64,000 bases of DNA, taken from contig JANNFI010000046.1 of the NCBI GenBank assembly GCA_031379665.1, positions 62,001-126,000 of the forward strand, written 5' to 3'. A model generated the notes under the pieces. It ran no database searches. It was not told where the DNA came from and saw nothing but the letters and a program-made list of their open reading frames with translations. Source of the stretch: SZUA-254 sp031379665 (GTDB lineage Bacteria; Bacteroidota; Ignavibacteria; UBA10030; SZUA-254). How positions within the stretch are numbered: position 1 is the first letter of the stretch; every line of letters begins with the position of its first letter. A program made the position numbers and the translations under genes. Of this stretch, positions 37,777 through 46,137 are shown in pieces.

Positions 37777-37809
37777 GCGGGCCGGAGGGTGGTGACTACC
37801 CCGGCCCGC
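37777..37809 (-). terminator. GC hairpin after frr
   Basis: GCGGGCCGG (37777-37785) pairs with CCGGCCCGC (37801-37809) around a 15-base loop that can itself pair in part. It begins 29 bases after the frr stop codon. No U-tract follows, in line with several other hairpins in the window. Confidence 0.5.
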
Positions 37810-37838
37810 TGCGGTTCCCTCTGACATCGGCGCGACGG

Positions 37839-38396
37839 TCAGACCTCCATGATTTCCTTTTCCTTGAGGCCGACGAGAGTGTCGATGTCTTTGATGTGCT
37901 TGTCAGTCATTTTCTGGATCTCGGTTTCCCCTCGTTTTCGCTCGTCCTCGGAGAAATGATCGGCCTTCTCCGATTTCTTGAGATGCTCGATGGCGTCGCG
38001 GCGGATGTTCCGGATCGAGACCTTCCCCTCTTCGGCGAATTTCTTGATCAACTTCACCAGCTCCCTCCGTCGCTCCTCGTTGAGCGGGGGGATCGGGACG
38101 CGGATGACGTTTCCGTCCGCCACCGGGTTGAGGCCCAGGTTGGCCGCCTGGATCGCCTTGTCGATCGGCCCGATCATGTTCTTGTCCCACGGCTGGATCG
38201 CGATGGTGTGGACGTCGGGGATGCTCAGGTTGGCGACCTGGTTCAGGGACATATGCGTGCCGTAGGAGTCCACCTTTACCCCGTCGAGGAGCGCGGTGGT
38301 CGCCTTGCCGGTCCTGATCTTGTTGAACTCGTGCCGGACGACCTCCACGGCCTTGTTCATCTTCTCTTCGGTTTGCTTCAGGATGTCTTTCACCAT
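37839..38396 (-). CDS. frr: Ribosome recycling factor
   Basis: 185 residues, the normal length. The conserved N-terminal pattern is present (MNKAVEVVRHEFNKIRTGKA), followed by the beta-rich domain (GVKVDSYGTHMSLNQVANLS; TIAIQPWDKNMIGPIDKAI; GLNPVADGNVIRVPIPPL) and the C-terminal three-helix-bundle segment with RRELVKLIKKFAEEGKVSIR. With EF-G it splits post-termination ribosomes. It is the last gene of the rplM-to-frr cluster and follows pyrH after 49 bp, a pairing conserved across bacteria. Confidence 0.97.
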   Translation of the reverse strand: MVKDILKQTEEKMNKAVEVVRHEFNKIRTGKATTALLDGVKVDSYGTHMSLNQVANLSIPDVHTIAIQPWDKNMIGPIDKAIQAANLGLNPVADGNVIRVPIPPLNEERRRELVKLIKKFAEEGKVSIRNIRRDAIEHLKKSEKADHFSEDERKRGETEIQKMTDKHIKDIDTLVGLKEKEIMEV

Positions 38397-38445
38397 ACGC
38401 TGCCTCTTGTTGTGAGTGGGGTCAATTCAAGTCTGTCAAGCCGGT

Positions 38446-39165
38446 CTAGCCGGAAACGATCGTGCCGATGCTGTCTCCCATGACGAGGCGCTCGAGGTTC
38501 CCCGGCTTGTTCATATTAAAGACGATGATCGGCATGTTGTTTTCCTTGCAGAGCGTGATCGCAGTCAGGTCCATGACCTTAAGGTTCTTCCGGAGCACGT
38601 CGGCGTAGGAAATGGTAGGGTAACGCGAGGCCTTCGGGTTTTTCTCGGGGTCGGCGCTGTACACGCCGTCGACGCGCGTGCCTTTGATCAACACGTCGGC
38701 CTTGATTTCCACAGCGCGCAGGACGGCGGCGGTATCGGTCGTGAAGTAGGGGTTTCCGGTCCCCGCGCCGAAGATCACGACGCGGCCCTTCTCCAGGTGG
38801 CGGATCGCCCGTCGCAGGATGAAGGGTTCGGCGATCTCTTCCATCGTGATGGAGCTCTGGAGGCGGGTGAAGATGTCGTGGTGCTCGAGGGCGCCCTGCA
38901 GCGCCAGTCCGTTGATGATGGTCGCCAGCATCCCCATCTGGTCGCCCACCACTTTTTCGACGCCGTCGGAGGAATTCTCCACGCCGCGGTAGATGTTGCC
39001 GCCGCCGATGACGATGCCGATCTGGACACCGCTCCCCTGGATGCGGCCGATCTCCTCGGCGTACCGGTTCAGGACCTCGGGATCGATGCCGAACTGCTTT
39101 CGGCCCATCAGGGCCTCGCCGCTCAGCTTCAGGAGGATGCGACTGTATCTCGGCTTTTTCTTCAT
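38446..39165 (-). CDS. pyrH: Uridylate kinase (UMP kinase)
   Basis: The 239-residue protein opens with [15 protein letters not shown], the amino-acid-kinase-fold phosphate loop of PyrH. It has [52 protein letters not shown] and [21 protein letters not shown], all family signatures. It phosphorylates UMP to UDP. The start is unusual in context: the U-tract of an intrinsic terminator ends only six bases before the ATG, leaving little room for a ribosome-binding site (CTT then ATG). Expression may depend on read-through or on anti-termination. Confidence 0.97.
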   Translation of the reverse strand: MKKKPRYSRILLKLSGEALMGRKQFGIDPEVLNRYAEEIGRIQGSGVQIGIVIGGGNIYRGVENSSDGVEKVVGDQMGMLATIINGLALQGALEHHDIFTRLQSSITMEEIAEPFILRRAIRHLEKGRVVIFGAGTGNPYFTTDTAAVLRAVEIKADVLIKGTRVDGVYSADPEKNPKASRYPTISYADVLRKNLKVMDLTAITLCKENNMPIIVFNMNKPGNLERLVMGDSIGTIVSG

Positions 39166-39171
39166 AAGGTC

Positions 39172-39206
39172 AAAAAAAAGCCCCGCCGTGCGGGCGAGGC
39201 TTTTTG
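39172..39206 (-). terminator. Intrinsic terminator/attenuator between tsf and pyrH
   Basis: On the minus strand the stem AAAAGCCTCGCC / GGCGGGGCTTTT closes a short GCAC-type loop and is followed by an uninterrupted run of eight U. It sits inside the 46-base gap between tsf and pyrH; the U-run ends six bases from the pyrH ATG. Strength and position suggest partial termination separating high tsf/rpsB expression from lower pyrH/frr expression. Confidence 0.85.
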
Positions 39207-39211
39207 AGTCG

Positions 39212-39826
39212 TTACCCGTTTTCCCCGAGATGGAATCGCTTGAAGCGGCGGATGGTCACCTTCTCGCCGGTCTTCGAGGTGACTTCAAGGACGAGGTCCT
39301 TGATGGTCTTCCCGGAGTCCTTGATGAAGGTCTGTTCCAACAGGCAGAAATCCTGGTAATACTTCTCGAGCTTTCCGGCGGCCATCCGGTCGACGATGTT
39401 GTCCGGCTTCTTCTCGTTCCTGGCCTGGGTGCGGTAAATCTCCATCTCGCGGTCGACAACCTCCACCGGAACGTCCTCGCGCTGGATGTAGAGCGGGTTC
39501 ATCGCGGCGATCTGCATCGCCACATCGCGGGCGATCGAGCGGAAGTCGTCGGTCTTCGCGACGAAGTCGGTTTCGCAGTTCACCTCGACGATCGACCCGA
39601 TCCGGCCGCCGGCGTGGATGTACGCCTCGACCACGCCCTGATTGGTGGCGCGGTCAGCCCGTTTCTCTGCCGTCGCGGCCCCCTTTTTGCGGAGGATGTC
39701 GATCGCCTTCTCGAGGTCGCCGCCGGCCTCGGAGAGCGCCTTCTTGCAGTCCATCATTCCCGCGCCTGTCCTGTCGCGGAGGGCCTTGACCCGATCAGAT
39801 GAAATTTCGGTTGTCGCTGTGGTCAT
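39212..39826 (-). CDS. tsf: Translation elongation factor Ts
   Basis: 204 residues, the short form of EF-Ts lacking part of the second core subdomain as in many Bacteroidota and thermophiles. The N-terminal UBA-like helix bundle has [20 protein letters not shown] and [20 protein letters not shown]. The core has [20 protein letters not shown], the region that contacts EF-Tu. The C-terminal part has [18 protein letters not shown]. It exchanges GDP for GTP on EF-Tu. It follows rpsB after 24 bp. Confidence 0.97.
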   Translation of the reverse strand: MTTATTEISSDRVKALRDRTGAGMMDCKKALSEAGGDLEKAIDILRKKGAATAEKRADRATNQGVVEAYIHAGGRIGSIVEVNCETDFVAKTDDFRSIARDVAMQIAAMNPLYIQREDVPVEVVDREMEIYRTQARNEKKPDNIVDRMAAGKLEKYYQDFCLLEQTFIKDSGKTIKDLVLEVTSKTGEKVTIRRFKRFHLGENG

Positions 39827-39850
39827 TGGAATGTCCTGGTTCCTTTCCGT

Positions 39851-40606
39851 TTAATGCCGTTTTTCCGGGTGCTCTCCGCCGGCGTCGGCCTTCGCCATCT
39901 CGGCGAGCTCGGCGCCTTCGGCCTTCCTCTGCATCCCCTCGATGATCGCCTCGCTGATGTATCGGGTGATCGTCTGGATCGATTTGATGGCGTCGTCGTT
40001 CGCCGGAATGGGGTAATCCACCACCCGCGGATCGCAGTTCGTGTCGACGATCGCGAAGACCGGGATGCCGAGGCGCGTCGCTTCCTTCACCGAAATGTCC
40101 TCTTTCTTCATGTCCACCACGAAGAGAGCGCCGGGAAGCCGGGTCATCTCCACTACGCCGGAGAGGACGCGGGCGAGCTTTTCCTTCTCGCGGTCGAGCA
40201 CCAGGGTTTCCTTCTTTGTCAGCTTGTCGTACGTGCCGTCGGTCTCCATCTTTTCGATGTTCGTGAGCCGCTTCACACTCTTCCGGATCGTGGAAAAGTT
40301 CGTGAGCATCCCGCCGAGCCACCGTTCGCAGACGTAGAACTGCTGGCAGCGCTTGGCTTCCTCCTCGATGATCATCTTCGCCTGCTTCTTGGTGCCGACG
40401 AAGAGGATGCGCTTGCCGTCGGCGGCGACGTTCGCGATGGAGTTGCACGCGATTTCGAGGAGTTCCTGTGTTTTCTTAAGGTCGATGATGTGGATCCCGT
40501 TCCGTTCCATGAAGATGAACGGTTTCATCCGGGGGTTCCAACGGCGGGTCAGGTGCCCAAAATGGGCCCCGGCGTTCAACAGGTCGGCGAGTTCGACACG
40601 TGGCAT
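39851..40606 (-). CDS. rpsB: 30S ribosomal protein S2
   Basis: 251 residues. Family landmarks are [20 protein letters not shown] near the N-terminus, [55 protein letters not shown] and [20 protein letters not shown]. The C-terminal tail is acidic and charged. The AGGAG site lies nine bases from the ATG. The gap of 170 bases to rpsI upstream contains an inverted repeat (see leader entry), so rpsB may have its own regulated leader. Confidence 0.97.
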   Translation of the reverse strand: MPRVELADLLNAGAHFGHLTRRWNPRMKPFIFMERNGIHIIDLKKTQELLEIACNSIANVAADGKRILFVGTKKQAKMIIEEEAKRCQQFYVCERWLGGMLTNFSTIRKSVKRLTNIEKMETDGTYDKLTKKETLVLDREKEKLARVLSGVVEMTRLPGALFVVDMKKEDISVKEATRLGIPVFAIVDTNCDPRVVDYPIPANDDAIKSIQTITRYISEAIIEGMQRKAEGAELAEMAKADAGGEHPEKRH

Positions 40607-40649
40607 GGGGTGTTTCTCCTATGTAGGTTTAGTCTTCTACTCCCGTCAT

Positions 40650-40715
40650 CTCCCGCCCGGGATCCCCGCTGCGAATGGAACTGCTGCGGGAACACCCCCG
40701 GGGGGATCGGGGAGT
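40650..40715 (-). promoter_or_regulatory. Structured leader candidate upstream of rpsB
   Basis: GATCCCC at 40661-40667 and GGGGATC at 40702-40708 are inverted copies, enclosing further pairable CCGC/GCGG stretches. The element lies in the rpsI-rpsB gap about 50 bases before the S2 start. It could be an S2 autoregulatory leader or a terminator for rpsI. No known motif could be matched by eye. Confidence 0.3.
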
Positions 40716-40779
40716 ATGTATGATTGAAATTCGATGAAACCGATCCGCACCGGCAAGGCCGGCGCGGGTGAGGTGCGTT

Positions 40780-41178
40780 TTAACGCTTCGAGAACTGGAA
40801 CCGTTTGCGCGCCTTCTTCTGGCCATACTTCTTACGCTCGACCATCCTGGGGTCGCGCGTCAGGAGCCCGTGCGCTCGGAGAGTCACACGCATGTCGCCA
40901 TGCAGGTCCACGAGCGCCCTGGCGATGCCGAGTTTGATCGCGCCGACCTGGCCGCTGAGTCCGCCGCCACGAACGTTGACCAGCACGTCGTACTTGCCGG
41001 CGGTCTCGGTCGCGACGAAGGGCAGGAGCACTTCGGACCGCTGGGTTTCGAGGGAGAAGTACGCCTCGATCGGGCAGTCGTTGACGCTGATCTTTCCGGT
41101 CCCGGGTTTCATGATGACCCTCGCGACGGACGTTTTCCGGCGACCTGTGGCGAAGACGGTGTGCGGATTACTCGACAT
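40780..41178 (-). CDS. rpsI: 30S ribosomal protein S9
   Basis: 132 residues. It has the S9 pattern: [20 protein letters not shown] at the N-terminus, [20 protein letters not shown] in the middle and the basic C-terminal tail [20 protein letters not shown] ending in KR, which reaches the ribosomal P site. It follows rplM after nine bases; rplM-rpsI is a near-universal pair. Confidence 0.97.
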   Translation of the reverse strand: MSSNPHTVFATGRRKTSVARVIMKPGTGKISVNDCPIEAYFSLETQRSEVLLPFVATETAGKYDVLVNVRGGGLSGQVGAIKLGIARALVDLHGDMRVTLRAHGLLTRDPRMVERKKYGQKKARKRFQFSKR

Positions 41179-41187
41179 GGAATCTCC

Positions 41188-41625
41188 TTAAAAGGTGATC
41201 GGTTCCGGCTGTTGCGCCGTGTGGGGATGGACGGAACCGTTGTACACTTTCAGCTTCTTCACGACCCGCGCTCCGAGCCGGTTGTGCGGGATCATCCCCT
41301 TGACCGCCATGAAGACGATCTCGGAGGGGTTCTTCCGCATTATCTCTTTGTACGACCTCACCGTCGCGCCGCCGGGGTACCCGGTGTAATGGAAGTAGGT
41401 CTTGAGCTCTTCCCTCTTACCCGTGACTTTCACCTTCTCGGCGTTGACGATGACGACGAAATCCCCGCAATCGGTATGGGGGGTGAATGTCGGTTTATGC
41501 TTGCCTCTGAGGAGGGTCGCCGTCTGGCTCGCGATGCGGCCGAGGGTCTTGCCGGAGGCATCCACGATGTACCATTTCTTGCTTACTTCGGATTCCTTGA
41601 AGGAATGGGTAAGCCTTTGCGCCAT
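41188..41625 (-). CDS. rplM: 50S ribosomal protein L13
   Basis: I place the start at the ATG at 41625, giving 145 residues, the usual L13 length; the frame is open to 41682 but those residues are not L13-like. Landmarks are KKWYIVDASGKTLGRIAS, LLRGKHKPTFTPHTDCGDFV, YFHYTGYPGGATVRSYKEI and AVKGMIPHNRLGARVVKKLK. First gene of the ribosomal cluster; the promoter should lie in the AT-rich stretch 41680-41710. Confidence 0.95.
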   Translation of the reverse strand: MAQRLTHSFKESEVSKKWYIVDASGKTLGRIASQTATLLRGKHKPTFTPHTDCGDFVVIVNAEKVKVTGKREELKTYFHYTGYPGGATVRSYKEIMRKNPSEIVFMAVKGMIPHNRLGARVVKKLKVYNGSVHPHTAQQPEPITF

Positions 41626-41779
41626 TGCCACGGGTCGATCCTTGAAATTGGTGGAAATTGAGGGGTGTTTTAGGTAAAGCACATTAATCTACACAAAATA
41701 TTACAGAGAGGCAAGCCCTCATTCTGTGGGAAACGGCCCCCCGGTGGAAAACTGGCCCCCGACATCGTGGGGGACCGCC

Positions 41780-42715
41780 TCAGCCCATGGCGCCGTTGCC
41801 GATCTGCTCCCCCGCGTGGTAGGAACTGCGAACCAGCGGACCCGATTCCACGTGCTTGAAGCCCATCGCCATCCCCGTCGTTTTATACGACGCGAATTCA
41901 TCGGGGGTGACGTACCGGTCAAGCGGAAGATGGTCACTGGTCGGTTGAAGGTATTGACCAAGGGTGAGGACGTCGCATCCGACCTTCCTAAGGTCGGCCA
42001 TCACCGGGAGGACCTCGTCGGGCCGTTCGCCGATACCGAGCATCATCCCGGTCTTTGTGGTGAAGCCCCGTTGCTTCGCGCGCTGCAGGAGCTCGAGGCT
42101 CCGTTCGTACCGGGCCTGGGGGCGGACCCTGTCGTAGAGCCTGGGGACCGTCTCCATGTTATGGTTCAGGATATCGGGGAAGGCGTCGAGCACAATGTCC
42201 AGGGCGAACTCGTCCCCCTTGAAGTCCGGGATCAGCACTTCAATGGTGGTCCGCGGGTTGAGTTCGCGGGTCAGCCTGATCGTCTCGGCGAAGATCTGGG
42301 AACCACCGTCGAAGAGTTCGTCGCGGTTCACCGACGTGATGACGGCGTGGCTCAACCCCATGATCTGCACTGCCTCGGCCACGCGACGCGGTTCGCCGGC
42401 GTCGAGTCCCTCCGGCTTCCCGGTCTTCACGGCGCAAAACCCGCAACTCCTCGTACAGACATCTCCCAGGATCATGAACGTGGCGGTCCCGCTATGCCAG
42501 CATTCCGCCATGTTAGGGCACCGGGCCTCCTCACAGACCGTGTGGAGACTGTGCTTGTCGATGAGACCTTTGAGCCGGGTGTAATTTTCGCCGGAGGGAA
42601 TCCTGACCTTGAGCCACTCCGGGCGCCTCGCGGGCGATGCCAAAGGTGCGGAGTTCCCTGGCGCCCTGGTCTCCGATCCCTGGTCCTGCGATATTTCCGC
42701 GATGACGAAATCCAT
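41780..42715 (-). CDS. lipA: Lipoyl synthase
   Basis: This 311-residue radical-SAM enzyme inserts two sulphur atoms into protein-bound octanoyl groups. Both iron-sulphur sites are visible: the auxiliary-cluster pattern CEEARCPNMAECW and the radical-SAM CTRSCGFCAV. The C-terminal RSSYHAGE supplies the conserved RSSYxA ligand motif. HNMETVPRLYDRVRPQARYE is a further family block. Its start overlaps the stop of the E2 gene by one base (TGATG). It is the last gene of the 2-oxoacid dehydrogenase operon and acts on the lipoyl domain encoded directly upstream, with octanoyl supplied by LipB from the same operon. Confidence 0.97.
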   Translation of the reverse strand: MDFVIAEISQDQGSETRAPGNSAPLASPARRPEWLKVRIPSGENYTRLKGLIDKHSLHTVCEEARCPNMAECWHSGTATFMILGDVCTRSCGFCAVKTGKPEGLDAGEPRRVAEAVQIMGLSHAVITSVNRDELFDGGSQIFAETIRLTRELNPRTTIEVLIPDFKGDEFALDIVLDAFPDILNHNMETVPRLYDRVRPQARYERSLELLQRAKQRGFTTKTGMMLGIGERPDEVLPVMADLRKVGCDVLTLGQYLQPTSDHLPLDRYVTPDEFASYKTTGMAMGFKHVESGPLVRSSYHAGEQIGNGAMG

Positions 42716-44094
42716 CAGATGATCGTGGCGTCGTCGTACCCCTCGAGATGCCGGACGACGGACTCGAGGAACGAGCCGCCGAGTGCGCCGTCGAGGATCC
42801 TGTGGTCGAACGCGAGGGTGAAGTAGGCGGTCGAACGGATGGCGATCGCGTCGTTGATGACGACCGGTCGTTTCTCGATCGAACCAGTCCCGAGGATCGC
42901 GACCTGCGGCTGGTTGATGATCGGGATGCCGACCATCGTGCCGAACACGCCGTAGTTGGTGACGGTGAACGTCCCCCCCTCGATGTCCGCGGGGGTGAGC
43001 CGCTTCGTGCGGGCCCGGGTGGCCAGGTCGTTGATGGCGCGCGCGAGGCCGATGAAGTTCCTCTCTTCGGCGTTCTTGATGACCGGAACGATGAGGCCGT
43101 TCTCCGACGCAACGGCCATCCCGAGATTCACGAACTTCTTCAGGACGATCTTGTCCCCCTCGAGCACACTATTGACCAGCGGGTATTCCTTGATCGCCCT
43201 CACGATGGCGTCGCAGATGAAGGGAGTGTAGGTGAGCTTGAACCCCTCACGTTGCAGGAACGAATCGGCGTTGCGCCGGCGAACCTTGTCCACGTTTGTC
43301 ATATCGCACTCGTGGATGGCATAGACGTGCGGCGATGTGTGGACGCTCCGGACCATGTGCTCCGACATCTTGATGAGAATGTTGCTCATCTGACGGATCT
43401 CGTGCCCGGGGGGCGGATATTTCTTCGCCAGCTCTCCCCCGTCGACCGGTTTGAGCATGCTCTCGATCCTCGGTGCAGCCGGCGCCGGGGCGTGCGAGGG
43501 AAGCGGCGCGGGCGCCCCGCCGAACGCGGGTCCCGGGACACGTCCGGGGGTTCCGGATTTCCGTGTGGCGACGTAGGCGAGAAGGTCCTTCTTGCTAACC
43601 CTCCCCCCCTCCCCGGTCCCGGGGACGGTTTCGAGTTCCTGCATCGGGATCGCTTCCTCCCGGGCGATGTTCAGCACGAGCGGAGAATAGAACCTCCCGG
43701 GAACGGCCATCGCGGCCGGCGCCTGTACCAGAGCAGTTGTTGGCATCGGTGTGGCCTGGGCGGACGCGGCGGGCACCGTGGACGACGCGGGTAGTGATTG
43801 AGCCGGGGCCGGCGCTTTCGATGCGGGGGCGTCAGTGCTCGCCTTCGCGGAGGAGTCGGTGTCGATTTCGGCGATGACCTCCCTGACCGCAACAGTGGTC
43901 TGTTCGGCGTAGAGCAGCCTTGTGACAACGCCTGAGGCCGGCGAGGGAATTTCGGAGTCCACCTTGTCCGTACTGATTTCGAGCAGGGTCTCGTCCTTCC
44001 GGACCTTGTCTCCCGGTTTCTTGTGCCACTTGATGATGGTCCCTTCGGTGAGACTCTCTCCCAGCTGGGGCATGACCACTTCAATTTTCGCCAT
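42715..44094 (-). CDS. 2-oxoacid dehydrogenase E2 (dihydrolipoamide acyltransferase)
   Basis: 459 residues. A single lipoyl domain (about 1-76) carries the lipoylated lysine K44 in EISTDKVDSEIPS. A Pro/Ala-rich flexible linker (about 80-135) leads to the peripheral-subunit-binding domain (about 140-180: LNIAREEAIPMQELETVPG, GRVSKKDLLAYVA) and a second linker. The catalytic acyltransferase domain (about 225-459) ends with FDHRILDGALGGSF, the HxxxDG active site with His near 431. The linker-domain layout fits any PDH/BCKDH/OGDH E2. Because this is the only E2 in an operon with two E1s, substrate specificity is uncertain. Confidence 0.95.
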   Translation of the reverse strand: MAKIEVVMPQLGESLTEGTIIKWHKKPGDKVRKDETLLEISTDKVDSEIPSPASGVVTRLLYAEQTTVAVREVIAEIDTDSSAKASTDAPASKAPAPAQSLPASSTVPAASAQATPMPTTALVQAPAAMAVPGRFYSPLVLNIAREEAIPMQELETVPGTGEGGRVSKKDLLAYVATRKSGTPGRVPGPAFGGAPAPLPSHAPAPAAPRIESMLKPVDGGELAKKYPPPGHEIRQMSNILIKMSEHMVRSVHTSPHVYAIHECDMTNVDKVRRRNADSFLQREGFKLTYTPFICDAIVRAIKEYPLVNSVLEGDKIVLKKFVNLGMAVASENGLIVPVIKNAEERNFIGLARAINDLATRARTKRLTPADIEGGTFTVTNYGVFGTMVGIPIINQPQVAILGTGSIEKRPVVINDAIAIRSTAYFTLAFDHRILDGALGGSFLESVVRHLEGYDDATII

Positions 44095-44141
44095 AACTCA
44101 TTCCTGCAATGGTGGGTATTGTCGGATATTCTGCAAAGTGT

Positions 44142-45116
44142 TCAGTACGCCGCGAGCGAACGCAATTCGGCCGCCACCTTTTCCGCGTTCGGGAGGACGT
44201 AGTCCTCGAGCGTCGGCGCGTAGGGCACCGGCGTGTCGGGGGACGCGACGCGCCGGATGGGCGCATCAAGATATTCAAACGCCGCCGAAGAGACAAGGGC
44301 CGCGATTTCCGCCCCGATGCCGCCCGTGATGGTGGCTTCGTGGACGATCAGGAGCTTGCCGGTCTTCTTCACCGATGCCAGAATCGCCTCGCGATCGAGC
44401 GGAATGAGCGACCGAAGGTCCAGGACCTCGACCGACACGCCGTCGGCGGCGAGTTTCCCGGCGGCCTCGAGTGCCCAGTGAACCGCGGTCCCGTAAGCGA
44501 CGACCGTGATGTCCGAGCCCTCGCGCTTGATGTCGGCCACCCCGAGCGGCACGATGTAATCATCGTCGGGAATTTCCGCCTTCACGTGACGGTACAGGAA
44601 TTTGGATTCGAAGTAGAGCACCGGGTTCGGATCCCGGATGGCGGCCTTCATCAGCCCCTTGGCGTCGTACGGAGTCGAAGGCGCCACGAGCTTCAGCCCG
44701 GGGACGTGGAAGAACCAGGCCTCGGTGCTGGCTGAATGGAACGGACCCCCACGGATCCCCCCGCCGGAGGGGAGGCGGACGACCATCGGGACCGGGATGA
44801 AATTGCGGTAGTGGTATTTGGCCGCGACGTTTACGATCTGGTTGAATCCGTTCGCGACGAAATCGGAGAACTGCATCTCAGCGACCGGCCTCAGGCCGGC
44901 GAGGGCCGCGCCGGTGGCCGCGCCGATGATCGCACCTTCGGCAAGGACGGTATCGATCACACGGTCGGCGCCGAACTCCTCGATGAATCCCTTCGTCACC
45001 TTGAACGCGCCGCCGTACGCGCCGATGTCCTCGCCCAGGAGGAAGACCGTGGGGTCGCGCCGCATCTCGTCGCGGAGGCCTTCGCTGATCGCTTCGATGT
45101 AGGTGAGCGTTTTCAT
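44142..45116 (-). CDS. pdhB: 2-oxoacid dehydrogenase E1 beta subunit
   Basis: 324 residues from ATG 45116 (four bases after the stop of the alpha subunit); the frame is open to 45140 but the shorter start begins the conserved TYIEAISEGLRDEM. Other E1-beta blocks: VFLLGEDIGAYGGAFKVTKG, DTVLAEGAIIGAATGAALAG, MQFSDFVANGFNQIVN, GPFHSASTEAWFFHVPGLKL, PSTPYDAKGLMKAAIRDPNP and TVVAYGTAVHWALEAA. It pairs with the alpha subunit to form the thiamine-diphosphate site that decarboxylates pyruvate or a branched 2-oxoacid. Confidence 0.93.
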   Translation of the reverse strand: MKTLTYIEAISEGLRDEMRRDPTVFLLGEDIGAYGGAFKVTKGFIEEFGADRVIDTVLAEGAIIGAATGAALAGLRPVAEMQFSDFVANGFNQIVNVAAKYHYRNFIPVPMVVRLPSGGGIRGGPFHSASTEAWFFHVPGLKLVAPSTPYDAKGLMKAAIRDPNPVLYFESKFLYRHVKAEIPDDDYIVPLGVADIKREGSDITVVAYGTAVHWALEAAGKLAADGVSVEVLDLRSLIPLDREAILASVKKTGKLLIVHEATITGGIGAEIAALVSSAAFEYLDAPIRRVASPDTPVPYAPTLEDYVLPNAEKVAAELRSLAAY

Positions 45117-45120
45117 CGGC

Positions 45121-46137
45121 TTAATTTTCCCCTTCCGCATCCGCGTACACGCCGCGGAGCGCGTCCTCGCCCGGAGGATACGGGAGCGCGAGCGCCGTCT
45201 CTGCGGCGGCGTCGATCTCGGCGCGGATCCCGTCGATGAGGTGTTTCCGGGATGTCCTGGTCAACAGCCCCTTGTCGGTGAGAAACTTTTCGAACCGGAC
45301 GATCGGGTCCTTCTTCTTCCAGGCCTCGAGCGTCTTCTTCGGGACGTACCAGGCGTTGTCGTGGGCCGCGTGCCCGTGCATCCTCATCGTCACCGATTCC
45401 ACGATTGAGGGTCCCTTCCCCGAACGGGCGCGCGCCACAGCTTCGCGGCAGGCGTCGTGCACCGCCGGCAGGTCCGTGCCGTCGACCGTCGTCCCCGGAA
45501 TCCCGTACCCCGCGGCGCGCGAGGAGAGTTTGTCGACGATGAATTGCCGGGCGACGGGTGTGGAATAGGCGTAACCGTTGTTCTCGATGATCAGGACGAG
45601 CGGCAGCCTCATCACTGAGGCCATCGCCAGCGCTTCGTGCACCTCGCCCACGTTCGAGCCGCCGTCCCCGATGTAGGTCATGACCACGTTCGGCTCCTTC
45701 CGGATCGTGCACGCGAGGGCGATTCCGCAGGCGACCGGGAGCATCGCACCGAGGTGGCTGATGTTGCCGTAAATGCGAAGGGCGGGGTCGGTGTAGTGAC
45801 CGGTGCCGTCGCGCCCCTCGGTGAGGCCCCCCGCCCGCCCGAGGTGTTGCTTCATCATCGCGAGGATCGACTGTCCCCTGACGAAATGCGCCCCGAGGTC
45901 GCGGTGCATCGGAAGGATGTAATCCCCGTCACCCAGCGCGAACGCGCTCGCGACGGCTGTCGCCTCGTTGCCGTTTCCGGAGTACGCCCCGCCGACGATT
46001 TTTCCCTGGTGGTAGAGCCGGAGGATGGCGTCCTCAAACTCTCTCATCAGGACCATCGAGGCGTACATCGACAGGAGGTCGGTCTTTGAGGCCGGGCCGT
46101 TCGACCCACGTCCCGGGGCCCGTCGCGGAGCGGTCAA
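45121..46137 (-). CDS. pdhA: 2-oxoacid dehydrogenase E1 alpha subunit
   Basis: About 338 residues. The frame is open far upstream over the preceding gene; I chose the TTG at 46137, which overlaps the preceding stop in TTGA. An ATG at 46068 is the alternative but trims the usual N-terminal helix. Conserved parts: MYASMVLMREFEDAILRLYH, GKIVGGAYSGNGNEATAVAS, ILPMHRDLGAHFVRG, and the thiamine-diphosphate/Mg motif GDGGSNVGEVHEALAMAS ending in IENN. RMHGHAAHDNAWYVP corresponds to the phosphorylation-loop region of E1-alpha. The start choice is the main uncertainty. Confidence 0.88.
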   Translation of the reverse strand: MTAPRRAPGRGSNGPASKTDLLSMYASMVLMREFEDAILRLYHQGKIVGGAYSGNGNEATAVASAFALGDGDYILPMHRDLGAHFVRGQSILAMMKQHLGRAGGLTEGRDGTGHYTDPALRIYGNISHLGAMLPVACGIALACTIRKEPNVVMTYIGDGGSNVGEVHEALAMASVMRLPLVLIIENNGYAYSTPVARQFIVDKLSSRAAGYGIPGTTVDGTDLPAVHDACREAVARARSGKGPSIVESVTMRMHGHAAHDNAWYVPKKTLEAWKKKDPIVRFEKFLTDKGLLTRTSRKHLIDGIRAEIDAAAETALALPYPPGEDALRGVYADAEGEN

